DNA of 64,000 nucleotides from contig NZ_NJFZ01000012.1 of assembly GCF_002270355.1 (NCBI RefSeq), positions 1 through 64,000 on the forward strand, in the 5' to 3' direction. The translations under genes and the position numbers were made by a program. The notes under the pieces are model-generated. The model was given only the letters and a program-made list of their open reading frames with translations. It made no database searches and was not told the origin of the DNA. This DNA is from Flectobacillus sp. BAB-3569 (GTDB lineage Bacteria > Bacteroidota > Bacteroidia > Cytophagales > Spirosomataceae). Below, piece by piece: positions 9,403 through 19,130 of this stretch (within the stretch, counting starts at the first letter, position 1; every line of letters starts with the position of its first letter).

Positions 9403-12308
9403 TTAAATTTTGGAAAGATACTGATAGAGTTTTCCTGAGGGTGCAGTTGGATTTTTCTGAAAAACCCCAGCATTCCCTATCACTACAAAACTACTCTTAG
9501 CCCTTGATACAGCTACATTTAGCATATTCGGACGATTTTTTCTATCAAAAAAGAATACTTCTGCATCGTCTGGGGCATATACAGGAGAAAACAAAATAAT
9601 TTCTCTCTCTGCACCTTGTAAAGCATGAACCGTGCCTATTTTCATGAGGTGAGTATCTATCCCTATTTTTTTAGTTTTTTGTATAAAATTTTTCGTTGAC
9701 CTCTAAAGGGTGTTATGATGCCAACTAACTCTTCAATGCGCTTATATTGTTTTGCTTTCTCCGTATAATGCCTTTCAATAGTACCTTTGTTAGCCAATAA
9801 CCAACGACAAATTTCGTCCGCCTCCTCTTCGTTAAATCTTTCCTTATTCCTCACCGTCGAAGTACTTGGTTGGTCTAGCAATACCATTGGAGGGAAAATT
9901 TGTTGGGAGACATTAGACAACTTCATAGGCTTCAAAAGTCCTTTGTAAGCCAAATCGTTACAATAGCTAATAATGGCAGGATGACAACGACGATGCTCCA
10001 ACAGCATAATTCCCTTTTGTTCACTAATCGGATCAAAAACGTCTGTCGCTTCCAAAGCCATTTTCATAATTGAGCCACTGGACGCTGTAAAACCTCTTTC
10101 TTGCAACTTGCTTAAAAACGTATCTTGTTCATTTTCAATCAATTCGTTTTTCAGTAAATTCCCTAAATCTATTTTAAAAATAGTATTCCAAACTGGCTCA
10201 ATTTGCTGAATATCACCAACGATGACAGCTTGTTTGGCCAAACCAAAGCTTGCTAAACCCACCTCTGGACTTACTTGTCCTGCTTCATCAACGATTAGAA
10301 AATCAACAAATTCTAACATGGGTGGTGTTTCCCATTTTTTACTCCCGTCTTCATTTTCTCCTGCAAATTTGAGATAAGAGAAAAAACGAGGCGCCATAAA
10401 AAAGGTACTTACAAAACAAGGTGTAAGCATGGCACGGGTACGCCACATAAGTTTACGACCAGCCAACCCTTTGTTGGGCGACTCATTTTTGAGCTGGTCG
10501 GAGATAGCTTCTATCCAACGTCCTTCCCAATAATGGATTGCCAACAAAAAGGCTTTATATCTAATTTGAGTATCTACTTCATCAAAAAAATATTGATTAC
10601 GACTATTAAACTGTCGGAGTTTCAAAAAATCCTTTTCCCAAACTTTTTCCTCATCTGTACAAGGATTCGAAAAAATACCGTACTGACGCTTCCATTTTTC
10701 CCAAATAGCCCAAGCTTTTATGACTTCTTGAATCAACTTTAATTTTGTTTCAAAAAAACTTTTTAAACGACTTCTGGATGTATCTTTTAGTGGTTCTAAA
10801 TTCAAAACCGTTTGTCGAATCATCGGTCTGGCAGTAGCCTGAATATGATACAGTTGGTCTTCAATGCTATTTTCGATGGCTAACCAGTAATCCTGATTTT
10901 CTTCCAAATCAGCCCAGTGCTTGGGGTCTATTGATCGCTGGGTAAATTCTGCCATTTTTTCACAAACGATTTTCCATAAAATCCTGCCTTCTTCGAGTGA
11001 TTTTTGGAGATTTTTAATCTCAGTTTGTAACCAAAAATAAGCTTCCGAAATATCATCAGTTCGCTTGTGTGTATAGCGCTCGACCATGTTGAGGAAATAC
11101 CTTTCAGCTTTTTCGACATAGGCCTCTTCTTCCAGCCGAGCAAATAGCCCCGAATCGTCCAATTTCATATAATTGATATGGACGAGTTCTTTTTCGGTTT
11201 TATTTCTTGCAGGCAAATAGGTAGCATATCCTTCCAAATCAGGCAGCCAGCGATCTTGCAAATCCTGAAAACGTTCGGCGCGCTGCGGTTTAAAACTCTC
11301 AATAATATTCAACACAGCCTGATTATTGGCAGAACAAGCCAACATAATCGCAGGGTCTTGTCCTTGAATGGCAGTTTGCACTACTTGGTTGGCAACAATG
11401 CTCTGAATTAGGGTTGTTTTACCAGTTCCTGGAGGGCCATTTACCGCAAATACACTCGATTTACGTTCTAGGCTGAGCGTTGCCAAGGCATTTCGTTGCG
11501 AAATACTCAAGGGAAAAGCACCGCCCATTTGACCCAAATGTTGTAAATGAGTTTCTAACCATTGAGCAATTTTTACGGGAGAGGTAAGCTTTTTTTGTTC
11601 CTTCAATCCAATCATATCCTTCAGTAAAGAAGGTAATTGCTTGGCATTTTCGAGGTGCTCATACAAGGATACAATGGCGGCGCCCGCTTGCATATCCTTT
11701 TCGGGAACAACAATCGTAGTTTCATAAACCACACGATAATCGTCCTCAGAAAACTCTTCTATGGATTGTTCTCTCAAAGCGAAAAAGCTTTCTTCGAGAT
11801 ATTCTACATAATTTTCCCAACGTAAAAAAGTATTTCTGTCTTTGGATAAAAGTTCTTCGAGCGAATCTAATTGGCAGAAAACGAAATCAGTATCTTCATT
11901 CCCCACTGGACTCATCCATTCACGAGGAACTACTGGAAAGTATTCATCCACAATCGAAAAGTGACCTCCGCGATGAAGTAAAATCGGAAACCAAAAAGGA
12001 TAAATAGGTTTTGGTGTAAAAAATAGGTGCTCCTCTCGCTGGGGTTCAAGATAGCAAGGCGCAACCAGCAACTGTAGCACTTCAGGACGTTCCCATTTGG
12101 GATCTTTGTCTGAGCGAATACCTTTTTCGTGGTTGCGTTTTTTTTCTTGTTCCTGAAAAAATGTTTCGCATACTTGTTCATCAATCATTCCCAAGCGCCA
12201 GACATCGGCAGAAAAACGAAGCTTTTCGTTTACTTCTACATCAATATTTGCCTTCATGGCTTGCGCCAAACACGTTTTCCAGTATGCTAATAATTTTTTT
12301 TCAATCAT
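9403..12308 (-). CDS. Superfamily 1 (Upf1/Dna2-like) AAA helicase, frame broken near the C-terminus
   Basis: About 968 aa if one base is added. The ATG at 12308 (MIEKKLLAYW) was chosen over an upstream start that adds a leader without homology. Walker A GPPGTGKTT is near residue 291; Walker B IVDEAGQ is near 672, followed by IVGDIQQIEPV. The C-terminal RecA domain carries VGIITPFRGQR before the break, and GTVHALQGAERE and LNVAVSRAKSSFVVIGN after it. These motifs are contiguous in the family, so the two pieces are one gene. The frame breaks at a run of seven A on the coding strand (9666-9672 on the plus strand); an eighth A would give KKLKKIGIDTHLMKIGTVH. Nucleic-acid unwinding is expected, but cellular role is unknown. 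It is an orphan gene beside the IS. Confidence 0.88.
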
Positions 12309-12647
12309 GGTTGGTTGTAGTCCTCGGTAAGAAATAAGAAAACAAAGGTAAAGGCTAAGAAGCAAAGTGAAAAGTGTATCAGAACAAAGTAATTTGCGTC
12401 CATCAGTATTTAGTTTTAGTGTAGAATTAGGAGAAATGATTGCAAAGCATTAGTTATCAATCTATTACATCCATAAAAGTCGGTTCGAAGTTATTTTTAA
12501 AGGTAACAATCTCATATCCAACAATATACATCCAAAACCCATCATTCAAAACTCCAAACTTATTTGTCTTTTACAAAATATTTTATTCAAAAAATAGTTA
12601 TATTAGTAATACGAATGTAATTTTGTTTAGATTCCATTCTGAATGAT
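12309..12647. other. Intergenic region between helicase and IS copy B
   Basis: About 340 AT-rich bases. It contains the helicase promoter region and the left flank of the IS. No gene fragment related to the one on the other side of the IS (13829-14026) could be recognised here. Confidence 0.5.
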
Positions 12648-13822
12648 TACACTACCCGATTGTTTTAAGATTTATTAAAATTCGTTGAATAGCTAATTGA
12701 ATGGCCTTGGTAAAAGGTTCAATCATTTTCTGTTTATAGAACTCTCTTATCAAGTTAAGTCCTCTTCTAAATACGCTATATTGCGGGTATCCATGCTTTT
12801 TTCTTTTGACAGGATTACATTTTACATCTTCGATTCCCGTTGCCCAACACAAGGTATAAGCTATAGCAACGATAGCCAATAACTTTCTGTATTTCTCAAT
12901 AGATTGTAGGCAAGAGGATTCAATATGAAAGCCCCTATCTTTCAAGGCATGGAAAAAAGTCTCAATAGCCCATCGACGTTGATAGCTTTCTTGGAGTTGT
13001 CTATATGGCAAAGTTCCTACCAATAACAAGAGTTTTTGGTCTTTACCGTAGCTTAGTGATAGATTGACTCGTACATTATCCACGACTACGTTTTCTGCAT
13101 AATAGCTCTTTTTATCCTGCAATAACTCTTCTGCCGTGGCAGTAGAGCCATCTATGAGCGTAATCTTATGACTGGCAGGGACACGTACACAAAAGTTTAT
13201 GCCTTGTTTTTGTAGCCATGCCCACCATTTATTACCAACAAACTCTCTGTCCATAACCAGTAGTGCAATCCTATCCGTACCTATGATAGCAATGATAGAC
13301 TTCAATAACGCTATTCTATCATTTGTATGACTATTCCCACTATTATTGTCCAACATCTCAAAGTATATAGGTATAGCCATTTTGCCGATGCTCACGACTG
13401 CACACAAAATATTGATTTGAGTGCCTCCAAAATCCCATTCCGTACGGTCTATGCTGACTACTACTCGTTGGTGTGGCACAAAACCCATGAAGAATACTCC
13501 CAACTGTAAATAATCAAAGGATACCTTTTGAAAAAAATCTTGTATCCTTCGCTCTATAGAGGCGACTTTGGCTTTGCCTTTTATCTTGGCTGCTATCTGT
13601 GAAAAATGTACCGAACGACTCTCTATGAGACCTTCTACTATATCACAAATAAACTCCTGTCGCTTTTTATGCTTGACAATGCCTAAGCTTCTAAGTATTT
13701 CATATATATTTGTAGATGGACTCTGTGCCATAGAAAAAGCTGTTTTTTTGTTTGTGTCGTAACTACAAAAATCAGCTTTTTCGCTTTTTTATCCAATCAC
13801 AAGAAAACACTCGGGTCGAGTA
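12648..13822 (-). mobile_element. IS4-family insertion sequence, copy B, complete
   Basis: About 1175 bp. Ends carry imperfect inverted repeats: 12648 onward reads tacactacccgattgtttt, and the reverse complement of the right end reads tactcgacccgagtgtttt. The transposase stop codon lies inside the left repeat. Right end set by comparison with copy A at 1-406. No target-site duplication of 3-12 bp is visible: the left flank ends ctgaatgat and the right flank begins ctttagaac. Confidence 0.9.
12652..13731 (-). CDS. IS4-family DDE transposase
   Basis: 359 aa. First catalytic Asp in SIDRTEWDFGG, second in LLVMDREFVG, and the Glu within the IS4 YREK signature (Y, two residues, R, three residues, E, six residues, K) in YQRRWAIETFFHALK. 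All three catalytic residues are present and the frame is intact, so it should be active. ATG start, against GTG in copy A. Catalyses cut-and-paste movement of the element. The N-terminal part (IKGKAKVASIERRIQDFF) is probably the end-binding domain. Confidence 0.96.
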   Translation of the reverse strand: MAQSPSTNIYEILRSLGIVKHKKRQEFICDIVEGLIESRSVHFSQIAAKIKGKAKVASIERRIQDFFQKVSFDYLQLGVFFMGFVPHQRVVVSIDRTEWDFGGTQINILCAVVSIGKMAIPIYFEMLDNNSGNSHTNDRIALLKSIIAIIGTDRIALLVMDREFVGNKWWAWLQKQGINFCVRVPASHKITLIDGSTATAEELLQDKKSYYAENVVVDNVRVNLSLSYGKDQKLLLLVGTLPYRQLQESYQRRWAIETFFHALKDRGFHIESSCLQSIEKYRKLLAIVAIAYTLCWATGIEDVKCNPVKRKKHGYPQYSVFRRGLNLIREFYKQKMIEPFTKAIQLAIQRILINLKTIG

Positions 13823-13828
13823 CTTTAG

Positions 13829-14026
13829 AACAACTTATTTTACAAAAAAATAGAGAAAAAGTTAACCTGTAATCAGGAAGATTGGGATCATATACCTGTA
13901 GTATTGCTATCTGATCGGAAATTTGCGCTAAGCATTGACGATGCTTTCGTGAAGGATTTAATCAATTTTCCAGGATTTAAGGTTACAGCTTATAAACGGC
14001 CAGAACATCTGCCATATGAATACTAG
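13829..14026 (+). pseudogene. C-terminal fragment of an unidentified protein cut by the IS
   Basis: From just beyond the IS right end there is an open frame of 65 codons without a start that ends at a TAG. It includes NQEDWDHIPVVLLSDRKFAL and ends FKVTAYKRPEHLPYEY. The codon use and composition look like real coding sequence. An in-frame stop at 13826 lies at the IS junction. I do not recognise the family. The missing N-terminal part is not found on the other side of the IS, which suggests deletion or recombination at the IS rather than simple insertion. Confidence 0.6.
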
Positions 14027-14151
14027 CCCATACTTTATTTAATAGTGTCCAAACCTTTAATTAAAATAATGGTGCTCCTTTGAATTCTATCTAAAGAAAA
14101 TTATATACATCTATTCGAAAATTCTGTAACAATTCTCCCCACCACATCTTC

Positions 14152-14159
14152 TAATTTTG
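14152..14159 (+). promoter_or_regulatory. Possible -7 promoter element for copA
   Basis: TAATTTTG fits the Bacteroidota -7 consensus TAnnTTTG, 22 bp before the chosen copA start. No good -33 TTG was found at the right distance, so support is weak. Confidence 0.3.
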
Positions 14160-14180
14160 TGTCAAAGAAATTTATATGAC

Positions 14181-16385
14181 ATGGGAAATTTAGAGGAACA
14201 TACTATAATTCATATTCAAGTCCCTGTGACAGGCATGACCTGTGCAGCCTGCGCTTTGAGTGTAGAGAAAGTCTTAAAAAAGCAGGAGGGTGTTGAAAAT
14301 TGTGCTGTCAATTTTGCGAACGAAACCGTTCAATTGACGATTGATAGCGATAAAACTTCTGTAGAAAAACTTCAATCGAAGGTGCAATCGGTCGGCTATG
14401 ATTTGATTTTGCCTTCAGATGATACCCGAACTCAAGTTGAAGCATATAAAACTCAAAAACATGATTCTTTAAAACGCAGAGCTATTGGTTCGGCAATTTT
14501 GGGCATACCTGTTTCTATACTAGGTATGTTTTTTATGAACGAACCGTGGGTTCCTTGGGTTTCTTGGATTTTGTCTACACCAGTAGTTTTATATTTTGGG
14601 AAAAACTTCTTTTTCAACGCATGGAAACAAGCGCTTCATCGTAGTGCCAACATGGATACCCTCGTGGCGGTTAGCACAGGTGTCGCCTACTTTTTTAGCG
14701 TTTTTACAACACTTTTTCCTGAGTTTTGGCACCATAGAGGCTTGCATGTTCATATCTATTTTGAGGCATCTGCCATCGTGATTGTTTTTGTATTGATAGG
14801 AAAACTATTAGAAGAAAATGCCAAATCCAATACCTCTTCCGCCATTAAAAAGCTTATAGGTTTTCAACCTAAAACGGTTTGGCTCATCGTTAATGGCGAA
14901 GAACAACAAGTGCCTATAGACGAAATTCGAGTAGGGGATAGGGTGGTTGTTAAACCTGGGGAACGTATTGCCGTGGACGGAAAAGTCCTATTCGGACATA
15001 GCTTTGTTGACGAAAGTATGATTTCGGGCGAACCTATTCCAGTAGAAAAGTCGAAGGGAACAAAAGTCTTTTCTGGAACTATCAACCAACAAGGAACTTT
15101 GAAGTTTTTAGCTGAAAAAGTAGGCTCAGAAACCTTATTATCCCAAATTATCAAGCGAGTACAAGAGGCGCAAGGCAGTAAAGCGCCCATTCAAAAACTG
15201 GTTGATAAAATTGCCAGTGTCTTTGTGCCTGTCGTATTAGGAATAGCGATGATCTCCTTCATTTCATGGATGGTTTTTGGTGGAACGAATGCTTTTTCCT
15301 ATGCGCTAATTACCTCTGTTTCGGTGTTAGTGATTGCGTGTCCCTGCGCATTAGGACTGGCAACCCCTACGGCAATCATGGTCGGAATAGGCAAAGCAGC
15401 CGAAGAGGGAATGCTTATCAAGGATGCTGAAAGTCTGGAATTAGCACATCGTTTGGATACCATAGTTTTGGATAAAACAGGTACTTTAACAGAAGGAAAA
15501 CCAAGTATCAAAGACAGTTTTGGATTAGAGGACAGTCACATAATTGACCTATTTTTGAGTGTAGAACAAGCCTCCTCTCATCCTTTAGCACAAGCTATTA
15601 TTCCATTTTTGAAAGAAAAAAATGGTGAAACTCAAACTTTGACCCATTTTGAAAATGTTGTAGGGAAAGGAGTAAAAGCTGTTTTGGAAGAAACAACCTA
15701 TTTTTTAGGAAGTGTCAAATGGATGCGGGAATTAGGGATATATCAAGAAAATCAATTATATCATAATTGGCAAAACTTAGGATATACCACTGTGTTTTTA
15801 GCAAATGAGAAAGAAATAATAGCTGGAATTGCCTTAGAGGATACGATAAAAGCGGATGCTAAAAAAGCGATTGAGACACTCCAAGAGGCTGGTATCGAGA
15901 TAGTCATGCTAACGGGAGATAATCTTAAAACTGCTCAAAAGGTGGCGCTTGAACTTGGAATAACACAATTTAAAGCAGAAGTGTTGCCGAGTGATAAATC
16001 TAAGATTGTCAGAGAGTTTCAACAAAAAGGTAATGTTGTCGGAATGGTGGGTGATGGTATTAATGACTCAGAAGCTTTGGCACAAGCGGATGTCAGTATA
16101 GCGATGAGTAAAGGTTCGGATGTAGCGATGGACGTAGCCAAAATTACCTTGATTTCAGATCAATTAACCAAAATTTCAGAAGTAATAAACTTATCTAAAA
16201 GAACGCAGTCCATTATTCAGCAAAATTTATTTTGGGCTTTTATTTATAACATCATCGGAATTCCGATAGCTGCTGGCGTGTTGTTTCCGATCAATGGTTT
16301 CTTGATGAACCCGATGTTGGCAGGCGCTGCCATGGCATTTAGTTCTGTATCAGTAGTTACAAATTCTTTAAGATTGAAAAAGTAA
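14181..16385 (+). CDS. copA: Copper-exporting P1B-type ATPase
   Basis: 734 aa from the ATG at 14181 (MGNLEEH); the alternative eight codons upstream adds no conserved residues. One N-terminal HMA domain with GMTCAAC (Cys21, Cys24), then eight expected membrane helices, with the metal-binding CPC at about residues 387-389 (CPCALGLATPTA). The phosphorylation motif DKTGTLTEG has Asp near 431, and the GDGINDSEAL hinge is near 623. CPC and the HMA motif mark the Cu(I)/Ag(I) subgroup. It exports cuprous ion from cytoplasm to periplasm. The small HMA protein 48 bp downstream is probably co-transcribed. The HMA-AraC regulator type often found with copA is about 28 kb away at 44.6 kb. Confidence 0.96.
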   Translation: MGNLEEHTIIHIQVPVTGMTCAACALSVEKVLKKQEGVENCAVNFANETVQLTIDSDKTSVEKLQSKVQSVGYDLILPSDDTRTQVEAYKTQKHDSLKRRAIGSAILGIPVSILGMFFMNEPWVPWVSWILSTPVVLYFGKNFFFNAWKQALHRSANMDTLVAVSTGVAYFFSVFTTLFPEFWHHRGLHVHIYFEASAIVIVFVLIGKLLEENAKSNTSSAIKKLIGFQPKTVWLIVNGEEQQVPIDEIRVGDRVVVKPGERIAVDGKVLFGHSFVDESMISGEPIPVEKSKGTKVFSGTINQQGTLKFLAEKVGSETLLSQIIKRVQEAQGSKAPIQKLVDKIASVFVPVVLGIAMISFISWMVFGGTNAFSYALITSVSVLVIACPCALGLATPTAIMVGIGKAAEEGMLIKDAESLELAHRLDTIVLDKTGTLTEGKPSIKDSFGLEDSHIIDLFLSVEQASSHPLAQAIIPFLKEKNGETQTLTHFENVVGKGVKAVLEETTYFLGSVKWMRELGIYQENQLYHNWQNLGYTTVFLANEKEIIAGIALEDTIKADAKKAIETLQEAGIEIVMLTGDNLKTAQKVALELGITQFKAEVLPSDKSKIVREFQQKGNVVGMVGDGINDSEALAQADVSIAMSKGSDVAMDVAKITLISDQLTKISEVINLSKRTQSIIQQNLFWAFIYNIIGIPIAAGVLFPINGFLMNPMLAGAAMAFSSVSVVTNSLRLKK

Positions 16386-16433
16386 CATAAGGAGAATGAT
16401 TTTCGAAAAGATTAAATAACACAAACAATAATC

Positions 16434-16646
16434 ATGGAAAAATTACAATTTAAAACGAACATCAATTGTGGTAACTGTGTAAGCAAAGTAAGCCCATTTT
16501 TAAATCAGGTGGAAGAAATCGAAAACTGGAAGGTTGACACCTCAACTCTTGAGAAAATATTGACCGTTGAGGGAGAAGACCTTTCAATTGATAAAATCAA
16601 AGAAGTGGTAGAATCTGCAGGTTTTGAGATAACCAATATTGCTTGA
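16434..16646 (+). CDS. Small heavy-metal-associated (HMA) domain protein, probable copper chaperone
   Basis: 70 aa, the size of CopZ/Atx1-type chaperones. The metal-binding loop is NINCGNCVSKV (Cys12 and Cys15, CxxC), and the predicted fold is beta-alpha-beta-beta-alpha-beta. The usual Met before the motif is replaced by Ile-Asn, as in many Bacteroidota homologues. It lies 48 bp after copA on the same strand and probably passes Cu(I) to the CopA HMA domain or CPC site. Confidence 0.85.
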   Translation: MEKLQFKTNINCGNCVSKVSPFLNQVEEIENWKVDTSTLEKILTVEGEDLSIDKIKEVVESAGFEITNIA

Positions 16647-16655
16647 CACTAAAAA

Positions 16656-16709
16656 TTAGGATAAAATCCTAAGAATTTGTGAGTGCTGGATAGGAATCCA
16701 GCACTAGCG
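16656..16709. repeat. Two-hairpin dispersed repeat, family 1, copy 1
   Basis: Hairpin one: ttaggat-aaa-atcctaa (16656-16672). Hairpin two: agtgctggat-agga-atccagcact (16682-16705), a perfect 10-bp stem, followed by agcg. It starts 10 bp after the HMA gene stop. It defines the family seen at 31051, 34681, 36960, 38856, 41282 and 42508. Confidence 0.92.
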
Positions 16710-16775
16710 AAGGCTTTTTTGATAAACTTATCCCAAAAATCGAGATGTCGCCATCATTTGTGCAATAGACAACTT

Positions 16776-16815
16776 TTCCTCTTAGGGTGCGACTTAAGTC
16801 GCACCCTAAGAGGAA
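16776..16815. terminator. 40-bp perfect palindrome, probable bidirectional terminator
   Basis: The sequence reads the same on both strands over 40 bp (arm ttcctcttagggtgcgactt), which gives a stem of up to 20 bp with essentially no loop. It lies 3 bp from the end of the minus-strand beta-lactamase gene and downstream of the plus-strand HMA gene, a position that suits termination from both sides. T tracts are short (ttttcc / ttatt), so termination is inferred from position and structure. Confidence 0.7.
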
Positions 16816-16818
16816 TAA

Positions 16819-17580
16819 TTATTCTTTTGGCTTAAATAATCTTGCTGTATAATCCAACAACTTTTGATCGCCTGCATCTCCATGCCCAGGCACTATAATT
16901 TTAACTTTTGGATAACGGGCTTTTACTTCTAAAACGGTTGAAGACCATGCCTTCAAATTTGCATCCCCGAGGTATCCTCTCGTGGCTCCCAATTCCTTGA
17001 TTAAGCATCCGCCAAACATAATCTCATCTTTTGGGAAATATCCGACTACATTATCAACTGTGTGTCCTTCTCCGACAAACTTTACTGTAACTTTTTCATC
17101 ACCTAACGCCAGCGAAAGTGAGTCTTTGAAGCCATTTTGAGGTAAAATTGAATCGTTTTCCTTTGCCAGTGTAATGGTTTTTTCATTGGCATAAGACGGT
17201 ATTTGATATTTCTCAAATATTCCTAAACCTCCCAAACAATCATCATGAAAATGTGTAGGAATAATCGCTTTAATCTTACATTTTTGGTTTTCAGTCAACC
17301 ATAGAATGAGTTCTTCAGAACCTTTATCATCCGTCGGTGTATCGAAAATGATTGCCTCTTTGTCGTCCACTACCACAAGACCATTACAAGGCACATTACC
17401 AAAATCATTCGTTTTGAGATAGGAGATATGCTGATATGAATTTGGTGCCAGTTGAAGAATGATTAGTTTATCAGATTTATAGACCTGACGCGTATCAAAA
17501 TCTTTCTTTTTTAAAGAGGTACATTGAAATGTGAAAGCACATAAAAGAATAAAGCCTGCGGTTCTAAGAATGGAGTTCAT
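16819..17580 (-). CDS. Subclass B1 metallo-beta-lactamase (lipoprotein)
   Basis: 253 aa with a lipoprotein signal (FTFQC, Cys20). All six B1 zinc ligands are visible: His110, His112 and Asp114 in THFHDDCLGG, His173 in GEGHTVDN, Cys192 in GGCLIKE and His233 in PGHGDAGD. Lys195 matches the substrate-binding lysine after the Cys. B1 enzymes hydrolyse penicillins, cephalosporins and usually carbapenems in the periplasm; the lipid anchor would tie it to a membrane. It is a single gene divergent from an Imm11-like gene, with no mobile element immediately adjacent (the IS is 3 kb away), so it is probably a chromosomal environmental enzyme. Activity and spectrum are untested. It matches no named allele that I can recall. 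Confidence 0.9.
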   Translation of the reverse strand: MNSILRTAGFILLCAFTFQCTSLKKKDFDTRQVYKSDKLIILQLAPNSYQHISYLKTNDFGNVPCNGLVVVDDKEAIIFDTPTDDKGSEELILWLTENQKCKIKAIIPTHFHDDCLGGLGIFEKYQIPSYANEKTITLAKENDSILPQNGFKDSLSLALGDEKVTVKFVGEGHTVDNVVGYFPKDEIMFGGCLIKELGATRGYLGDANLKAWSSTVLEVKARYPKVKIIVPGHGDAGDQKLLDYTARLFKPKE

Positions 17581-17728
17581 GTTGTTGCATATAATTTTTA
17601 CAAAGCAACGAAATTTGTGTGTTTATTAGTATTATAGAGGCATATTTGCCATTGTTGGACAAAAGACCACAACTTGCTAAATTTAAACAAATAGTAAACC
17701 CTTAAATAGTGCCAAAATATTCACAGCT

Positions 17729-18399
17729 ATGAAATATTACATTTTTGCACCATCAATGAATAAAAAAGAGGTTGGTCATTACCACCAAACTGAAGATGTA
17801 GTGTTCCCTATCAAGCTACATGAGCCCCCATATAGTGGTAGATTTACAAAAGGAGAATTCCTTGATTTTAATCCAGAGGTACAAATAACCCTTCACAAGA
17901 AAGCTTTCTTAACAGATTTTATAGATGGTAGTCCACAAGGATTCGGGATTTTTTTAAATGACAAAGTGAAGGAGCTATTAAAAGGTTTTCATTTACCCCC
18001 TCATAAATATCATCCAATTAAAGTTATGCATAAAGGAGAACAAATAGCAGGATATTACTGGCTTCATTTTTTGTTGATTTGTATCAATTTATAGACCGAG
18101 AGATGAGTTTCTATGAACTAATTGATCAGAGTACAAAAGAGGTATCCCTAAATGGTAAGATTGAATCAGAAGGTCAAATGTATCAGATTTTTAAAAAATA
18201 TGGAGGTGATTTTCGAATAAATATCAAATACCACTTCATGAGTCAAATGCCTAAATATGATTTGTTTGCCAATAATATTCATGTGGGTTATAAATATATG
18301 TCCGAAAAATTGGTTGATATGATTAAAGAGAAGCAAATTACTGGTTATGATTTTGTAGAGGCTAAAAATCTATTTTTTGAGATAGAAGAAAATGAGTAA
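17729..18399 (+). CDS. Imm11 (DUF1629)-like protein, frame broken
   Basis: About 223 aa if one T is added to the six-T run at 18067-18072, which would give YYWLHFFVDLYQFIDREMSF, a natural continuation. The N-terminal piece starts MKYYIFAPSMNKKEVGHY and the C-terminal piece ends FVEAKNLFFEIEENE; order and motifs (vserl-like KVKELL, YHPIKV, SEKLVDMIKEKQITGYDF) resemble the Imm11/DUF1629 family, known as immunity proteins of polymorphic toxin systems. No cognate toxin is adjacent. The gene at 34752-35450 shares the MKYY start and overall plan. The family call is from memory of motif layout and is moderate. Confidence 0.6.
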
Positions 18400-18528
18400 G
18401 TAGTTCATAGTTTTGCCATTGTTGTTTTTTATCAACAATGAAAGAAAAGACCAGCAAATACTGAAAATCTTTAATATTAGGCACTCACTTAGGCAGTTTT
18501 AAGAATTGTATCCCTTTCCTTAAAAACT

Positions 18529-19047
18529 ATGATTTTATTTAACACACTCAAACACCATTTACCCAGCATTATAGATTTTATTGCAAATCATACCGTAGAT
18601 TCGGAGGTGAATTTGTCGAAATTGGGCGATTCGTTGATGGATTTATACATAGGTCGTTTATCCTTAGATGCAATTTTTGAAGAGACATTATATTTTTTAA
18701 AAGAGCAGGGGATTACTTCTGAGGAGGATTATCGAGTCTTTTTGGAGAAACATCAGGGTTATGCAACCTTTCAGTTATCGGATACTTCCAAGTGGGTATT
18801 TTTATGGGGTAATGAGCCTGAGCGATATGTGCATATTCACCCCGCAAGATATTCCCCCTTCACTATACGTATCAAGTCAGCCACGCTTAAAACTGCGGTG
18901 TTGCTTAAAATTCGTAATGTACAGCAGTTTGATACTGATTCAATTAATACTGCAAGAAAAAGTATTGGGTTGTCACCAATCAAAAAGATGGAGAAGGCCA
19001 CCAACATTATTGAAGCCATGACTTTGTTGGAAACTACACAGGCGTAG
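18529..19047 (+). CDS. Hypothetical cytoplasmic protein
   Basis: 172 aa, not recognised. The N-terminal half is acidic and helical (FNTLKHHLPSIIDFIANH). The C-terminal half contains a conserved-looking block WGNEPERYVHIHPARYSPFTIR followed by a TLKTAVLLK motif, which suggests a structured domain. No signal peptide or membrane helix. It lies 129 bp after the Imm11-like gene on the same strand and convergent with the acyltransferase fragment. Coding status is supported by length, composition and an ATG start. Confidence 0.65.
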   Translation: MILFNTLKHHLPSIIDFIANHTVDSEVNLSKLGDSLMDLYIGRLSLDAIFEETLYFLKEQGITSEEDYRVFLEKHQGYATFQLSDTSKWVFLWGNEPERYVHIHPARYSPFTIRIKSATLKTAVLLKIRNVQQFDTDSINTARKSIGLSPIKKMEKATNIIEAMTLLETTQA

Positions 19048-19130
19048 CTAAATTTACTTTAGTTACATTCTCATATTTTGTTACTCACCAGACTAACAAT
19101 GGTTAAATTATTTAATTATTACGACATGAC

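Noticed and set aside
12440-12646. 68-codon open frame left of the IS
   Set aside because: Low-complexity composition, no motif, and it does not continue the gene fragment on the other side of the IS.
12640-13830. Target-site duplication around IS copy B
   Set aside because: Flanks compared over 12 bp share at most the terminal tac, which also lies in the inverted repeat, so no duplication is claimed.
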